Assembly (NCBI RefSeq): GCF_037975245.1
Contig: NC_092561.1
Coordinates: 2,557,501 to 2,619,500 of the forward strand
Direction of reading: 5' to 3'
Origin: Apostichopus japonicus
Taxonomy: Eukaryota; Echinodermata; Holothuroidea; Aspidochirotida; Stichopodidae
Length of the DNA stretch: 62,000 bases
A model generated the notes under the pieces. The model was not told the DNA's origin. It saw nothing but the letters and a program-made list of their open reading frames with translations, and did no database searches. The translations under genes and the position numbers were made by a program. Every line of letters begins with the position of its first letter. Position 1 is the stretch's first letter. Positions 56,301 to 59,300 of this stretch are shown here, one piece after another.

Positions 56301-59300
56301 CATCCACCCATCCGCCGTTTTACATGTGGACGAGACTCTGGTTGAAGGGGCAAAGAATGACTATGCGGGGTATGACAGTGATGTCTCCCTCACTAATGAA
56401 CCAACAAGGGACTATCCCAGGTACTATACGTTGGTCACCCCAGTGTGCATGCCACAAATCTATTTTAATATAAACATGGGTGTCTTTTCAAGTACCATTT
56501 TGCATTTGATGATGTGTCTACATCAGAACTGTATGGAAGTGTCAAATTTTCTTGTATAACAGGCCTTTAATAAGAACACAATCATGTGAAAAACATGGCT
56601 TTGAACATCCTGTGACGAGGTGTGTTCCCTTGACAAATTGCTAAATTTCAAAATTCTCACAGTTTAGATGGTTAGATCACAACCTTAAAGAAACTTTTTT
56701 TTTTGTAATTTCATAATTGCCAGTGGAAATGACTCACTGTGTTTTTCAGATGAATAAAACCCCCATACACTCTCAGATTTACTCTGATTCTCTAAAAGTT
56801 ATGTCCCCACATTTTACGGTAGATCATAATAAATCCGCACAATTCCGTTTTCTGTTTGGGTGGTATGGTACAGGTATTAAGAATTATATCACAGCATGAA
56901 TATTCAACAGCTCTATATTTAGGACATGATGTAATGTAGTGCTCAAATTCTGTGTTAGCAAATTTGAAGGCTCTGAAGTTGGTCTCTTTATAAGAAAAAA
57001 CACCAACAAAAAAACTATGATTCCTGTGCATAAAAACTGCTGTACATGTACATGAATATTCAACAGATCTATATTTAGGACATGATGTAATGTAGTGCTC
57101 AAATTCTGTGTTAGCAGATTTGAAGGCTCTGAAGTTGGTCACTTTATAAAAAAAACACCAACAAAAAACCTATGATTCCTGTATAAAACCTATGATTCCT
57201 TTATAAAACCAATGATTCCTGTGTTTAAAAGCTGCTGTACATCTTTTCACTTACATAGCAATTCCTCTATCACTTTTCTATATCATTTTGCTGTTGCCAT
57301 TCTGGATAAATGACTTCCTTGCAACGTTGTAATATTTATTACGACTCAAATATCAATCAACACACAGGTGGAGGAGGTAGTTGGTGAACTACTTTGTGTG
57401 CAGTTCATATTAGTGAAATAATGACTCCCTGTCTCATGGATATGCATAACTTTGTGTCTCATGCATATGCATAACATTTCGGGCTTCTTTAACTAGTAGG
57501 ACACATAACACTCACATTTTTTTTAAGCCCTCGATAATAAGTTATGAAAATGAGATGTCCTTCAAATGCAATTTGTTGCTTTCAATGTTTCTGTCATTTT
57601 CCCATTTTCATTTAGTATCTCTTCTGTTTTTTCTTTTTGTTCATCTGATCTTGATAGTATCTCCATCCGTCTGAAGTATTCTAATCTAGATCAGAGATCA
57701 TTGAGTGTTTTTATTCTAGTATTGTGTCGTGTACATCCTAGTTTGAATATCTTTCTGTGTATTAAAGTACTCACAGCCCCCGCCCCTCCCCCCCAAACCG
57801 TACCAATCCTTCCACTCTGGCAACTGAATGAAAGATGTTGTTATAGCAACCGTTTCCCTGTAACATTAAACGATGCCAGTATACATTCTACATTGTGTTA
57901 CGATGACTTTATCGAAGTAAATGACAATATTAACTATATCTTTCTATTATTCTTATTAATTTTCCAACCAAAAAAATTATGAAATTGAATGAGTTGAATG
58001 AGAAAATTATCCAGTTTGACAAATTTGGGATAACTTATAACTTATTATAGTCAAGGGGTACCTTAAGCCAAGCTATATCTGAGAGGTACAGTATAACAAG
58101 TTAGTCATGGGGATAACTTCCAAGAACCTAAACTAAACCATACTAGTCAAGGGATACCTTAAGCCGAGCTAGATCTGAGAGGTACATTAGAACAGGTTAG
58201 TCAAGGGGATAGCTTGCAAGAAACTAAAGTAAATCATACTAGTCAAGGGATACCTGAAGCCAAGCCATATCTGAGAGGTACATTAGAACAAGATAGCCAT
58301 GGGGATAACTTCCAAGAAGCTAAATTAAACCATACTAGTCAAGGGATACCTTAAGCCAAGCTATATTGATTCGGTATATTAGACCATGTTCATCAAGACA
58401 TAAAAAATCCCAGCTTACCACTAAAGGAATACTTAGGACAAAATTACCCACAATTTGAAGATTTATCTGTAAATTATGTCTTCTCATAGCCAGCCATCTA
58501 ACATTTCCCTTGCACCTCTAACAAAGCATCATTTTTCCCTTCTTGAGGTTCAGTGTAAAACCAGAGTACTATCTGGTATCCTGTAGTTCATACCGTTCCA
58601 TACCCTTACTATTCGAACATCACAAGTCAGTACACGATAAAGCAAATTGTCGATAAGTGAAAGGCAAAGACGTTATATTTGTTTCAAGTGTTTTCTTTGT
58701 TATTTTAATGATATCAGTGGAATGTGCATGACTTCCTGAGAATTTGTAATCTATATAGTTGTTCTTGATACTTCTTATCTCTCAGTTGTAATGTCACTAG
58801 AAGCATGATGGTTTATGGCAAGCTACATATTATATTCCCCTCTTGAATATTCAAATCTTCATGTCATCAATATTCATGTGGTATTGGTTCTTCAGTATTA
58901 ACCTGATGTTACATTGATATAGTGAAATGGTTACATTGCTTAGAATATATATATATATAGTATATATATATATTTGTATTTGTTTGTATTTATATATATA
59001 TATATTTATTTATTGTTCTGCATTCTTTATTTTGAGTTGTTGGAGGGTCCAAAAGATGAAGATGTTTGGTGATTGAAACAACAAGAATTCTTGTTTTTAA
59101 ATTTGTTTATAATCTTTAAAGACTTAGTTATTGATCAATGTTGTATGATGTTAGAGATATGTGTGATTGGCCTCGTTTACATCCCCCCCCCCACGACCTC
59201 CATCTTGTTAAAGTTCCCCATTGATGTAACTCTTTGGTTGGGATTACCATTGAATAATTAGGTGACAAATTGATCCTTAAAGATATGACAAAGTACTAGA

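Noticed and set aside
57566-57982. 138-codon open frame in intron 18
   Set aside because: Low-complexity hydrophobic and serine-rich composition, no family similarity, within an intron of a gene on the same strand.
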